Origin: CAIKMD01 sp035552195
GTDB taxonomy: Bacteria; Pseudomonadota; Alphaproteobacteria; ATCC43930; CGMCC-115725
DNA: 64,000 nucleotides
Direction of reading: 5' to 3'
NCBI GenBank assembly: GCA_035552195.1
Contig: DASZLU010000108.1
Coordinates: 55,069-119,068, forward strand
The notes beneath the pieces are model-generated. The model did not search any database and was not told where the DNA came from. It saw nothing but the letters and a program-made list of their open reading frames with translations. This document shows, in pieces, positions 24,851-33,252 of the stretch. The position numbers and the translations under genes were made by a program. How positions within the stretch are numbered: position 1 is the stretch's first letter; each line of letters begins with the position of its first letter.

Positions 24851-25792
24851 TCAGCCGAGACGTTTCTCGATTGCGTCCCACACATTCTTCTCGAGGGTGG
24901 TGCCGTCGAGGCGGTTGATTTCCTGAATGCCGGTCGGTGAGGTGACGTTGATCTCGGTGAGGTAATCGCCGATCACATCGATGCCGACGAAGATCAGCCC
25001 CTGCTTCTTCAAGGTCGGACCGATCGCGGCGCAGATCTCGCGCTCGCGCCGCGTCAGCTTGGTCTTCACCGCCTTGCCGCCGACATGGAGATTGGCGCGC
25101 GCCTCGCCCTTCGCCGGCACGCGCAGCACCGCGCCCATCGGCTCGCCGTCGATCAGGATGATGCGCTTGTCGCCCTTGCGCACCGCCGGCAGATAGCGCT
25201 GCACCACGATCGGCTCGCGATATTGCACGGCAAAGCTTTCGAGCAGCGCATTGAAATTCTCGTCCTTCGGCGTGACGCGAAAGACGCCGGCGCCGCCATT
25301 GCCGAAGAGCGGCTTCAGGATGATGTCGCCGTGCTTCTGGCGAAAAGCCAGAATGGCGCCCCGATCCGACGACACCAAGGTCGGCGGCATGATGCCGGGG
25401 AAATGCGTCGCGAAAAGCTTTTCCGGCGCGTTGCGCACCGCGGCCGGATCGTTCACCACCAGCACCTTGCTGCTGACATGCTCCAGCATGTGCGTCGCGG
25501 TGATATAAGCCATGTCGAACGGCGGATCCTGGCGCATCAGGATCACGTCCATCTTCGCGAGATCGAGCGTCTCGACTGGCCCCAGCGCTGCATGTTTCTT
25601 GCGATCGCGCCAGACGCGCAGGCGCCGTGCTTGCGCGGTGACGCGGCCGTCGGTGAGGCTCAATTGCCGCGGCAGATAATGATAAAGACGATGGCCGCGC
25701 GCTTGCGCCTCGAGCGCGAGGACGAACGTCGAATCGGCAAGGACATTGATGGACTCGATCGGGTCCATCTGGATGGCGACGTCGAGTCTCAT
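24851..25792 (-). CDS. gshB: Glutathione synthetase
   Basis: A 313-residue ATP-grasp enzyme joining gamma-glutamylcysteine and glycine. Family marks are MDPIESINVLADSTFVLALE at the N-terminus, MRQDPPFDMAYITATHMLE, NDPAAVRNAPEKLFATHFPG and the ATP-grasp loop ILKPLFGNGGAGVFRV. The C-terminal magnesium site IDVIGDYLTEINVTSPTGIQE is complete. It overlaps the stop of the BON-domain gene as ATGA, so the two are translationally coupled. Length is normal. Confidence 0.96.
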   Translation of the reverse strand: MRLDVAIQMDPIESINVLADSTFVLALEAQARGHRLYHYLPRQLSLTDGRVTAQARRLRVWRDRKKHAALGPVETLDLAKMDVILMRQDPPFDMAYITATHMLEHVSSKVLVVNDPAAVRNAPEKLFATHFPGIMPPTLVSSDRGAILAFRQKHGDIILKPLFGNGGAGVFRVTPKDENFNALLESFAVQYREPIVVQRYLPAVRKGDKRIILIDGEPMGAVLRVPAKGEARANLHVGGKAVKTKLTRREREICAAIGPTLKKQGLIFVGIDVIGDYLTEINVTSPTGIQEINRLDGTTLEKNVWDAIEKRLG

Positions 25793-26544
25793 TGGATCGG
25801 CTGCACCTCGATCGGCCCACCCCGCGGCGCGGGGGCCGGCGGCGGTGTGTCGTCGGTCAGCGGTCGGTACGGCGGCGGCGCGTTGCTCGACGCGTTGCCC
25901 GAAGGCGATGGCGGCGATGACGCGGCCGGCGCCGAACCCGCCTCGTTGCCGACTTGGATGTAGGATTTCACTTGATTCACGTTCGAGAGATTTCGCGCGT
26001 AAGACAGCACGAGATCGCGCTCCGCGGCATTGCGCGCATAGCCCATGATATAGACGATGCCGTTCAGCGTATGAACGGTGTAGTTCGACGAGCGCACTTG
26101 CGCATCGCCGATCAATTGCGCACGCAACGCGTTCGAGACGTAATTGTCGCGCGCGTCCTGACCGAAATTCGTCGGCTGCCCGACCTGAACCTCGTTATAG
26201 ATCTTGCCGACGCCCTGGACCTGCCGCGCCAGTCGCTCGGCCGCGTCCTTCATCTGCTGATTGGGCACGGTGCCGGTAATCAGCAGATCGTTGTTGTAGG
26301 TGGTCGCGGACACGTCGCGGGCGAGATCGCTCGACGCATCGGCCCAGTATTTATGCGCCGCCGCACCAAGCGCGGCGTCGCGCGCCAGTTGCTCGGGCGA
26401 GCGTTGCTCGGTCACCAGGGTATAGCCGCCGACGGCCGTGCCCGCGACGAGCGGCAACACGCAGCCGGCGAGCGGCGCCGCCATGAGCAACACGGCAAGG
26501 CAGACAGTCGCGCGCGGATAAGAGCGTTCGGTCACAAGCACCAT
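25789..26544 (-). CDS. BON-domain lipoprotein
   Basis: A 251-residue protein with signal peptide and lipobox LAGC at about 26-29. Two BON domains follow (about 70-130, 135-200): DNYVSNALRAQLIGDAQVRSS, then NYTVHTLNGIVYIMGYARN. The C-terminus is proline-rich (PPPAPAPRGGP). BON proteins such as OsmY and DolP bind membranes in the periplasm and support outer-membrane integrity. It is coupled to gshB by ATGA overlap. The preceding 122 bases contain nothing I can name. Confidence 0.9.
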   Translation of the reverse strand: MVLVTERSYPRATVCLAVLLMAAPLAGCVLPLVAGTAVGGYTLVTEQRSPEQLARDAALGAAAHKYWADASSDLARDVSATTYNNDLLITGTVPNQQMKDAAERLARQVQGVGKIYNEVQVGQPTNFGQDARDNYVSNALRAQLIGDAQVRSSNYTVHTLNGIVYIMGYARNAAERDLVLSYARNLSNVNQVKSYIQVGNEAGSAPAASSPPSPSGNASSNAPPPYRPLTDDTPPPAPAPRGGPIEVQPIQ

Positions 26545-26666
26545 CCTCTCGAGTGAAAGCCCCCTTGAGTCGGCCCCTTACGTGAAGATCGGAGAATCTA
26601 ATCGCGCGGCAAAGGACAAGCAAAGCCATTCCGCACGGCCGAGTCCCCCACGCCGATCTTCTCGCC

Positions 26667-27071
26667 TTATTCTTCTCTCCAAGCGTCAACGAGATGACGC
26701 GGCCAGCGGCGCGGCGCGACGAGCATCACATCGAATCGCGCCGCGAGCATGGCAAGGTCGGGGCGGCCGCCAAGAAAATGCGCGATCGCCCGCATGATCC
26801 GTTGCTGCTGGCGCCGTGTGATAGCGGCGCCAGCCGAGTCGAAATCGGCGCGCGCCTTGACCTCAATCGCCGCCAGCGTGTCGCCGCGCCGCACAATGAG
26901 ATCGATCTCGCCCATCGGCGTCTTATAGCGCCGCGCCAGGATACGATAGCCCCTCAAACGCAAATGCCAGAGACAGAGCAGTTCGGCGCTTTTGCCGCGC
27001 CGTTCTGCCGCGCGGCGCTTAGCTGTACGCCCCCGGGTGCGCCCGAGTTTGATGTTCGACGGGCCTTTCAT
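26667..27071 (-). CDS. yraN: YraN-family endonuclease-like protein (UPF0102)
   Basis: A 134-residue protein with the Holliday-junction-resolvase-like core: RGKSAELLCLWHLRLRGYRI, GEIDLIVRRGDTLAAIEVKARAD. The acidic residues and lysine of the nuclease motif D-(x)n-ExK are present. The YraN family is widespread with unclear biochemical role. The N-terminal basic leader (GRTRGRTAKRRAAERRG) is longer than usual. It overlaps rsmI by ATGA, an arrangement common in proteobacteria. Confidence 0.92.
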   Translation of the reverse strand: MKGPSNIKLGRTRGRTAKRRAAERRGKSAELLCLWHLRLRGYRILARRYKTPMGEIDLIVRRGDTLAAIEVKARADFDSAGAAITRRQQQRIMRAIAHFLGGRPDLAMLAARFDVMLVAPRRWPRHLVDAWREE

Positions 27072-27934
27072 TCGTCGCGCCCCGCTAGGGCAAGTGCGCG
27101 TTGGTAGACATCGCGCCGCGGCCGGCCGGTCGCTTCGGCAACGGCGGTGCTTGCATCCTTGACGCTCATCGTCGCGAGCGCCGTTTTCAGTGCGGTATCG
27201 ATGTCGTCGTCACTCATCGCGGCACGCGAAGCCGCTTCATCGCCGCCGCCGACAATGACCACAATCTCGCCCTTGGGCCCGCCGGCTGCCGCATAATGCG
27301 CCGCCAACTCGGCGAGGCTGCCGCGGCGCAGCTCCTCGTAAAGCTTGGTCAGCTCGCGCGCGACCGCCGCCGGACGTTCGCCCAGCACATCCGCCATGTC
27401 GCCAAGCGTTGCCGCGAGCCGCGGTCCGGTTTCGTAAACGATCAGCGTCGCCTGAAGGTTGGCGATCTCACTCAACACGCGCCGGCGCGCCGTCTCCTTG
27501 GGCGGCAAGAACCCCTGAAAGAAGAAGCGATCCGAAGGCAGGCCTGAAAGCACCAACGCCGCGAGCGCCGCCGAGGGGCCGGGCAAAGTCGTGACCGCAA
27601 TGCCTTCGGCGATCGCTGCGCGCACCAGCTTGAACCCGGGATCGGAAATAAGCGGCGTGCCAGCATCGGAGACGAGTGCGACAACCGCGCCGGCTTTCAG
27701 TCTCTCGAGCAGCACCGGCCGCATGCGCTCGGCATTGTGCTCATGATAGGGCAGCCGCTGGCCAGAGAGACCATAGCGGCTCATCAGCTTCTCGGTGACA
27801 CGCGTATCCTCGCAAGCGACAACATCGGCTGCGGCCAAGACATCGAGCGCACGTAACGAAATATCGCGAAGATTGCCGATCGGCGTCGCGACGATATAGA
27901 GACCAGACGCCAAGCGTGGCTTCTCGCTCGCCAT
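27068..27934 (-). CDS. rsmI: 16S rRNA (cytidine-1402 2'-O)-methyltransferase
   Basis: A 288-residue tetrapyrrole-methylase-fold enzyme that 2'-O-methylates C1402 of 16S rRNA. Motifs are LYIVATPIGNLRDISLRAL, CEDTRVTEKLMSRYG, LVSDAGTPLISDPGFKLV and LPGPSAALAALVLSGLPSDRF. The ATG at 27934 (MASEKPRLASGLYIV) is used; a frame from 28069 would overlap the divergent lipoprotein. It is coupled to yraN and divergent from the LpoA-like gene. Confidence 0.96.
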   Translation of the reverse strand: MASEKPRLASGLYIVATPIGNLRDISLRALDVLAAADVVACEDTRVTEKLMSRYGLSGQRLPYHEHNAERMRPVLLERLKAGAVVALVSDAGTPLISDPGFKLVRAAIAEGIAVTTLPGPSAALAALVLSGLPSDRFFFQGFLPPKETARRRVLSEIANLQATLIVYETGPRLAATLGDMADVLGERPAAVARELTKLYEELRRGSLAELAAHYAAAGGPKGEIVVIVGGGDEAASRAAMSDDDIDTALKTALATMSVKDASTAVAEATGRPRRDVYQRALALAGRDE

Positions 27935-28020
27935 CCACGCGTCACCACTCGAGGCGTGTTTACTTCCGAACTCGCTCTCGATAGGCTCCGCGCCCTGCTC
28001 GCCTCGTTCGGAGATCGCGC

Positions 28021-29286
28021 GTGTCGTTTTGTCTCCGCCGGCCTTATGCGCGAATTGCCGCCGCGGCATGGCTCCTGGTCTCCGCGCTGACGCTGGCTTC
28101 TTGCTCGTACGTCAAACTACCGGGCATCGGTCCGACCCCGCAAGTCGTGCAGAGGCCGCCGATAATCCCCCCGACCGCGCCGCCGCCAAGCATCGTGCCA
28201 CCGATGGCGATCCCCGAAGCCACGCCCGAGCCGCCACCGGCCGGCGGCTATGCCGCCGGCAAGGTAACGGTCGCGCTCCTGCTGCCGTTGAGCGGACCGA
28301 GCGCCGCGATTGGCCAGGCGATGCTCGATGCGGCGCAAATGGCGCTTTACGATCTCGCCGACGATCAGCTCGAATTGCTCACCCGCGACACCAAAGGCAC
28401 ACCTGACGGCGCCGGCACCGCCGCCCGGCAAGTGCTGAGCCAGGGGGCGCAGATCATCCTCGGCCCGTTGCTCGCGCCCGAAGTCGGCGCGGTGAAGCCT
28501 ATCGCCGAGGCGGCGCATGTGCCGGTGGTCGCGTTCTCGACCGATACGACGCTCGCCGGCCAGGGCGTCTATCTCATGGGTTTCCTGCCGAGCGAAGAAG
28601 TCGCGCGCGTTACTTCCTATGCTCATGCGCAGGGTCATAGCCGCTTTGCCGTCCTCGCGCCGAGCACGCCTTACGGCCAGGTCATTGCCGATGCGGTGAA
28701 GAACGCCGTCGCAGCGAACGGCGCGACCCTTGCGCGCAGCGAATTCTACGATCCGGCGCTCAACGGCATGGCCGCGGCGGTAAAGCGCTTCGCCAGCGAA
28801 GGCGTCGATTACGACGCGCTGTTCCTGCCCGAAGGCGGATCGCGCCTCAAAGTGCTGGCGCCGCAACTGCCCTACTTCAAGATCGATCCCGATCAGGTGA
28901 AGTTCCTCGGCACCGGGCTGTGGGATGATTCGAGTATCGGGACCGAACCGTCGCTCGACGGCGGCTGGTATGCCGCGCCCGCGCCTTCCGCCCGCGCGCC
29001 GTTCGAGCAACGCTTCGCGCAGCTCTATCACCACCCGCCGCCGCGCCTCGCGACGTTGGGCTATGACGCAACCGCGCTCGCCTCCGTGCTGGCGCGCTCG
29101 CCGCAAGGCGTGGATTTCTCGGACCAGGCGTTGACCAACCCGAACGGTTTCTCGGGCCTCGACGGCATCTTCCGCTTCCGTCAGAACGGGCTGGTGCAGC
29201 GCGGCCTTGCCGTTCTGCAAGTGCAGCGCGGCGGCAATACCATCATCGATCAGCCGCCGCAGACTTTCGAGAATACCGGCTTCTAG
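28021..29286 (+). CDS. LpoA-like penicillin-binding protein activator lipoprotein
   Basis: A 421-residue lipoprotein with signal peptide and lipobox LASC at about 25-28, and a proline-rich linker to about 75. The rest is a periplasmic-binding-protein fold (KVTVALLLPLSGPSAAIGQAM). Such genes next to rsmI/yraN are LpoA homologues that activate penicillin-binding protein 1A in enteric bacteria; in alphaproteobacteria the role is inferred. It starts with a GTG at 28021. Its stop overlaps the hemW stop by four bases (convergent). Confidence 0.87.
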   Translation: MSFCLRRPYARIAAAAWLLVSALTLASCSYVKLPGIGPTPQVVQRPPIIPPTAPPPSIVPPMAIPEATPEPPPAGGYAAGKVTVALLLPLSGPSAAIGQAMLDAAQMALYDLADDQLELLTRDTKGTPDGAGTAARQVLSQGAQIILGPLLAPEVGAVKPIAEAAHVPVVAFSTDTTLAGQGVYLMGFLPSEEVARVTSYAHAQGHSRFAVLAPSTPYGQVIADAVKNAVAANGATLARSEFYDPALNGMAAAVKRFASEGVDYDALFLPEGGSRLKVLAPQLPYFKIDPDQVKFLGTGLWDDSSIGTEPSLDGGWYAAPAPSARAPFEQRFAQLYHHPPPRLATLGYDATALASVLARSPQGVDFSDQALTNPNGFSGLDGIFRFRQNGLVQRGLAVLQVQRGGNTIIDQPPQTFENTGF

Positions 29287-30434
29287 GCGAGCAGCGCGCC
29301 GAGCACCGCGTTAAGCCGCTGGCGGCCCGCGTTCGTCGCGCGGATGCCCGTTTCATCGAGCGCAAGAAAGCCGGCGACGGTGAGCTTGGCGAGCCGCGCG
29401 GCGTCGAGCATTTGCTCGAAATCGATCCCGGCCTCGGCGCGGAACGCATCGCGCGTCACGCCCTCGCCAAGGCGCAGTCCCATCATCAGCATCTCATCAC
29501 GCCGTTCCCCTGCCGAGAGCAGCAGCGTTTCCTCGACGCCATGTCCATCGCGTTCGACGGCTTTCAGCCACGTCTCGGGCGCGCGGAAATTCTTCAGCGC
29601 GCGCTTTTCGTCGCTCAGCGTCAATCGGCCATGCGCACCGGGACCGATGCCGAGATAATCCTGGTAGCGCCAATAGACGAGGTTGTGCCGGCACTCCTGT
29701 CCCGGCCGCGCGTGGTTGGATATCTCGTAGGCCGGCAGCCCAGCGGCGGCGAGGGTTTCTTGTGTCGTCTCGTAGAGCGCGCCCTGCGTCTCGTCATCGG
29801 GCAAGCGGAAATCGCCACGCGCGAAAGCGGTCGCAAAGGCGGTCCCCGGCTCGATGGTGAGCTGATAAAGCGAAAGATGATCGCCCGCCATCGTCAGCGC
29901 GGCCCTGAGCTCGTCGCGCCACGCCGCGAGCGTCTGCCCCGGCCGCGCGTAGATGAGATCGAAGGAGAAACGATCGAAGAGTCGTGCGGCAAGCTTCACC
30001 GCATCGCGCGCCTCGACAACATTGTGGCCGCGGCCAAGGAATTTCAGCGACGCATCATCGAGCGCCTGCACACCGAGCGAAACGCGATTGACGCCGGCCG
30101 CCCGCAGCTCGGCAAAGCGCGCGGCTTCCACCGAGGTTGGATTGGCTTCGAGGGTGATTTCGAGATCCCGCGCCGCTGACCAATGCTGTGTCGCGCGCTC
30201 GATCAGCGCCGCCGCGGTGGCTGGCGCCATCAGCGATGGTGTGCCGCCGCCGAAGAAGATCGAAACCAGCTCGCGCCCCTTGAGCGCCGGCGCCCAATGG
30301 TCGAGCTCGGCGAGCAGTGTCCGCTGCCAGCGGCCCTGATCGATGCTGTCGCGGACATGCGAATTGAAGTCACAATAAGGGCATTTCGACTTGCAGAATG
30401 GCCAATGGATGTAGAGCGCGAAGGGTGTCGCCAT
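29283..30434 (-). CDS. hemW: Radical SAM heme chaperone HemW
   Basis: A 383-residue radical SAM protein with the CX3CX2C cluster motif at C14, C18, C21 (FCKSKCPYCDF), followed by IFFGGGTPSLM and TLEANPTSVEAARF. The HemN-like C-terminal domain is included. It lacks the N-terminal extension of true coproporphyrinogen III dehydrogenase HemN, fitting HemW, which carries heme to respiratory enzymes. It starts three bases beyond the MBL-fold gene stop, inside a same-strand series with rdgB and rph. Confidence 0.94.
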   Translation of the reverse strand: MATPFALYIHWPFCKSKCPYCDFNSHVRDSIDQGRWQRTLLAELDHWAPALKGRELVSIFFGGGTPSLMAPATAAALIERATQHWSAARDLEITLEANPTSVEAARFAELRAAGVNRVSLGVQALDDASLKFLGRGHNVVEARDAVKLAARLFDRFSFDLIYARPGQTLAAWRDELRAALTMAGDHLSLYQLTIEPGTAFATAFARGDFRLPDDETQGALYETTQETLAAAGLPAYEISNHARPGQECRHNLVYWRYQDYLGIGPGAHGRLTLSDEKRALKNFRAPETWLKAVERDGHGVEETLLLSAGERRDEMLMMGLRLGEGVTRDAFRAEAGIDFEQMLDAARLAKLTVAGFLALDETGIRATNAGRQRLNAVLGALLA

Positions 30435-30437
30435 AGG

Positions 30438-31784
30438 TCACGCGCCTTGCTGGGCTGCGTCGTGACGCTTCATCCGCGTCATCACCTGGCGCAGCTTGCC
30501 CAAAAGGATCATCAGCACGCGGAGATTGAAGACAAGGCTAGGCGCGAGGCGGATGCCCATCGCGTTGAGCGAGCCGATGCCGAAAGCCCGCGTCATCTTC
30601 GCAAAGCCCTCGGTCGTGCAGGTAAAGCGGCCGTTCACCGTCAGCGTGTCGTAGCCGAAATCGTTCTTCAACAGGAAGAGCAGCGATGAAGAATGCATCG
30701 CAACATCAGACGCGCCGCTTGGCAGCGCGTTCATGCCGTCGAACAGCGAAAAGGAAAGCCGCGTGTCGAGATCGGTGAGGCGAATCGTGATCGGCTGTAA
30801 CGTGCCGAGAAACGGCATCTGGCGCAGCAGCCGGATCAGCAGCCGCGAATTCTGCGCCATCATGCGCGCGCGATAGCCGGCAAAGGCTGCGTGCAACCTA
30901 TCGAGACTCGCCGACTCGCCCGGACCCCGCAGCGGCAGTTGCGGCAATTCGGCGAGCCGCGCGTCATAACGCGCCAGCGCCGGCTCGTTGTCGTGCGGTG
31001 CGCCGATCGTCCATTCTTCGCCGGGGTAGAGCACGATCGGCTTGGTACCCGCCGCCGCCAACGCCGCCGCTGCCGTGCGCGGCGTATTCATTGCATCGTT
31101 GAGATAGGCATTCTCGACATTCGAGAAATAGATGAAGCTGGCGAAGGGCAGCGCGTATTGCGGCTTGAGGATTTGCGTCTGCGTCGTCAGCGTGTCGCGC
31201 TTCTTCTTCGCCGCTTCTTCGCGGAAGCTGCGATCGTCCTTGCCGCCCTTCCACGCCGCATAGCTGAATTGGCTCAGCATCAGCGTCGGCGACCCGAAGA
31301 GCTTCGCGACGCGCGTTAGCGCGGCGGGCGCGGCAATCTGGCAATCGTTGAGATTGATCACCGATTGCTTGCCGTCGGTCACATGCAGCCAGGAATCGTA
31401 AAAGTCATGGGGACCGCAGGTCGCGGCGACGCCACCACCCAGCGCGAGCGGCACCCTGTCTTGCATCTCGATCACGCGAAAGCCGAGGCCGCGACAGAAT
31501 TCGGCAACGCGATGGTCGCGCGTCGGCTGAAAGAGGACCGTGACGCGTTCTTTATGCGCTGGCGCGATGCGCGCGAGGAAAGACGGCGAGAAATGGTCCG
31601 GATGCTCATGCGAAAGCCAGATATGGGTAATCCCGGCCATGATTGCATCGAGCGACAAAGGCGTCGGGATCAGCAGATCCCAGCCGTCATTGAACGCCGA
31701 GCCGTCGATCCAGGGATCGAAAAGGAGCCCAATATCGCCGGCAATCAGCTTGCAGCAGGCGTGATTGATGAAGGCGAGCTTCAC
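30438..31784 (-). CDS. MBL-fold metallohydrolase-like protein of unknown function
   Basis: A 448-residue protein. The N-terminal half is a metallo-beta-lactamase-like domain with HEHPDH, preceded by NHACCKLIAGDIGLLFDPW. The C-terminal half (about 300-440) is a helical region with no recognised motif. UlaG- or CMP-sialate-hydroxylase-like MBL proteins have a similar N-terminal domain. The start is taken as GTG 31784 because it overlaps the rdgB stop as GTGA; a frame from 31808 overlaps rdgB by 28 bases. It is inserted between rdgB and hemW, which are often adjacent in other bacteria. Confidence 0.8.
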   Translation of the reverse strand: MKLAFINHACCKLIAGDIGLLFDPWIDGSAFNDGWDLLIPTPLSLDAIMAGITHIWLSHEHPDHFSPSFLARIAPAHKERVTVLFQPTRDHRVAEFCRGLGFRVIEMQDRVPLALGGGVAATCGPHDFYDSWLHVTDGKQSVINLNDCQIAAPAALTRVAKLFGSPTLMLSQFSYAAWKGGKDDRSFREEAAKKKRDTLTTQTQILKPQYALPFASFIYFSNVENAYLNDAMNTPRTAAAALAAAGTKPIVLYPGEEWTIGAPHDNEPALARYDARLAELPQLPLRGPGESASLDRLHAAFAGYRARMMAQNSRLLIRLLRQMPFLGTLQPITIRLTDLDTRLSFSLFDGMNALPSGASDVAMHSSSLLFLLKNDFGYDTLTVNGRFTCTTEGFAKMTRAFGIGSLNAMGIRLAPSLVFNLRVLMILLGKLRQVMTRMKRHDAAQQGA

Positions 31785-32392
31785 GGCCGTTGCAGCACGG
31801 GCAGGCACGCTTCGGCGAGTTGCCGGAACGCGACGGTGCGATGGCTGATGCGCATGCGCCGCACGCTATCGAGCTCGCCGAAGCTTTCGCACATGCCTTC
31901 CGGCTGAAAGATCGGATCGTAGCCGAAGCCGAGCAGGCCACGCGGCGGGAACGTGACGCTGCCATGCACCTCGCCGCGGAAATTCTCTAAATGCCCATCG
32001 GGCCAGGCAAGCGCGAGCACCGCGACGAAATAAGCGCGGCGATCGGGATTGGCGCCGAGTTCACGCTCGACCCGCGCCATTGCCGGCCCAAAATCCTTGT
32101 TCACCGCCCAGCGCGCCGAATAGACCCCGGGCGCGCCGTCGATGCCCGATACGACGAGCCCCGAATCATCGGCGAGCGATGGCAACCCGCTCGCCGAAGC
32201 CGCGGTATGCGCCTTGATCGCGGCATTTTCCTCGAAAGTGCCGCCGCTCTCATCCGGTTCGGGCAGGCCGAGTGCCCCGGCGCTGACCGCTTCGAGGCCG
32301 TACGGCCGCAGCAAATCCGCCATCTCGACGAGTTTGCCGTTGTTGTGCGTCGCGATGACCAGCTTGCTGCCGGCGACGAGGCGGCGCGCCAT
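31781..32392 (-). CDS. rdgB: XTP/dITP diphosphatase (Ham1 family)
   Basis: A 203-residue house-cleaning pyrophosphatase removing ITP, dITP and XTP. Motifs are LVIATHNNGKLVEMADLLRP, the substrate loop FEENAAIKAHTAASASGLP, SLADDSGLVVSGIDGAPGVYS and the C-terminal GFGYDPIFQPEGM with SHRTVAFRQLAE. Length is normal. It lies four bases behind rph, and the MBL-fold gene overlaps its stop. Confidence 0.96.
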   Translation of the reverse strand: MARRLVAGSKLVIATHNNGKLVEMADLLRPYGLEAVSAGALGLPEPDESGGTFEENAAIKAHTAASASGLPSLADDSGLVVSGIDGAPGVYSARWAVNKDFGPAMARVERELGANPDRRAYFVAVLALAWPDGHLENFRGEVHGSVTFPPRGLLGFGYDPIFQPEGMCESFGELDSVRRMRISHRTVAFRQLAEACLPVLQRP

Positions 32393-32395
32393 GGA

Positions 32396-33118
32396 TCAGT
32401 CGAGCCTCAGCGCCTTGCGCTGCAGCGCGAACAGCTGCGAGACGCCGCTGCGTGCAAGACCAAGCAGTGCCGAGAATTCCGCGTCGACGAAAGGCTCATG
32501 CTCGGCTGTCGCCTGAATTTCGACGATGCCGCCTTTACCCGTCAGCACGAAATTCGCATCGGTCTCGGCCATCGAATCTTCTGCATAATCAAGATCGAGC
32601 ACCGGCGTGGCTTCGTGAATGCCGCAAGAAACCGCGGCGACGGCATCGGTCAGCGGGATCGACATGAGCAACTTCTGCTCCATCAGCTTCTGGAACGCCT
32701 GATAGAGCGCGACGTAGGAACCGGTGATCGAGGCGGTGCGGGTGCCGCCATCGGCCTGCAGCACATCGCAATCGATCCGGACCTGGCGCTCGCCAAGCGC
32801 CGTCAGATCGGTCACCGCGCGCAGCGAGCGGCCGATGAGGCGCTGGATTTCCTGTGTCCGGCCCGACTGCTTGCCGCGCGCGGCTTCGCGGTCGGTGCGG
32901 GTATGGGTCGAGCGTGGCAGCATTCCGTATTCCGCCGTCACCCAGCCGCGGCCGGTATTGCGCAGAAAGGGCGGCACCTTTTCCTCGACGCTGGCCGTGC
33001 ACAGCACATGCGTGTCGCCGAAGCGGACAAGGCAGGAACCCTCGGCATATTTGGCAAAGCCCGGCTCGAGGGTGACGACGCGCATTTGATCGGGGACGCG
33101 GCCGGAAGGGCGCGGCAT
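32396..33118 (-). CDS. rph: Ribonuclease PH
   Basis: A 240-residue phosphorolytic 3'-5' exoribonuclease for tRNA 3'-end trimming. It begins MPRPSGRVPDQMRVVTLEPG, with GWVTAEYGMLPRSTHTRTDRE, RTQEIQRLIGRSLRAVTDL and CDVLQADGGTRTASITGSYVAL. It is divergent from hrcA; the 134-base gap holds a clear sigma-70 promoter reading toward hrcA. Gene order rph-rdgB-hemW beside hrcA-grpE is typical of alphaproteobacteria. Confidence 0.97.
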   Translation of the reverse strand: MPRPSGRVPDQMRVVTLEPGFAKYAEGSCLVRFGDTHVLCTASVEEKVPPFLRNTGRGWVTAEYGMLPRSTHTRTDREAARGKQSGRTQEIQRLIGRSLRAVTDLTALGERQVRIDCDVLQADGGTRTASITGSYVALYQAFQKLMEQKLLMSIPLTDAVAAVSCGIHEATPVLDLDYAEDSMAETDANFVLTGKGGIVEIQATAEHEPFVDAEFSALLGLARSGVSQLFALQRKALRLD

Positions 33119-33202
33119 GTTTTTGTCCTCTAAGATGAAGGCCGGAACCTTAAGGCGGTGCGTATGGCAGGTAAAGGGTTGGGGCGTGAAAGGGCGAGTC
33201 GG

Positions 33203-33231
33203 TTGACGCTACTCCACACCGTTCCTACATT
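33203..33231 (+). promoter_or_regulatory. Sigma-70-type promoter of hrcA
   Basis: TTGACG (33203-33208), a 17-base spacer and TACATT (33226-33231) make a near-consensus sigma-70 promoter 22 bases ahead of the hrcA start. I found no CIRCE inverted repeat (TTAGCACTC/GAGTGCTAA) near it or near dnaK. Confidence 0.7.
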
Positions 33232-33252
33232 TTCTCGGCCCTATAAGCTTTT

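Noticed and set aside
33119..33252. CIRCE operator before hrcA
   Set aside because: No TTAGCACTC/GAGTGCTAA arms here or before dnaK; only a sigma-70-type promoter is visible.
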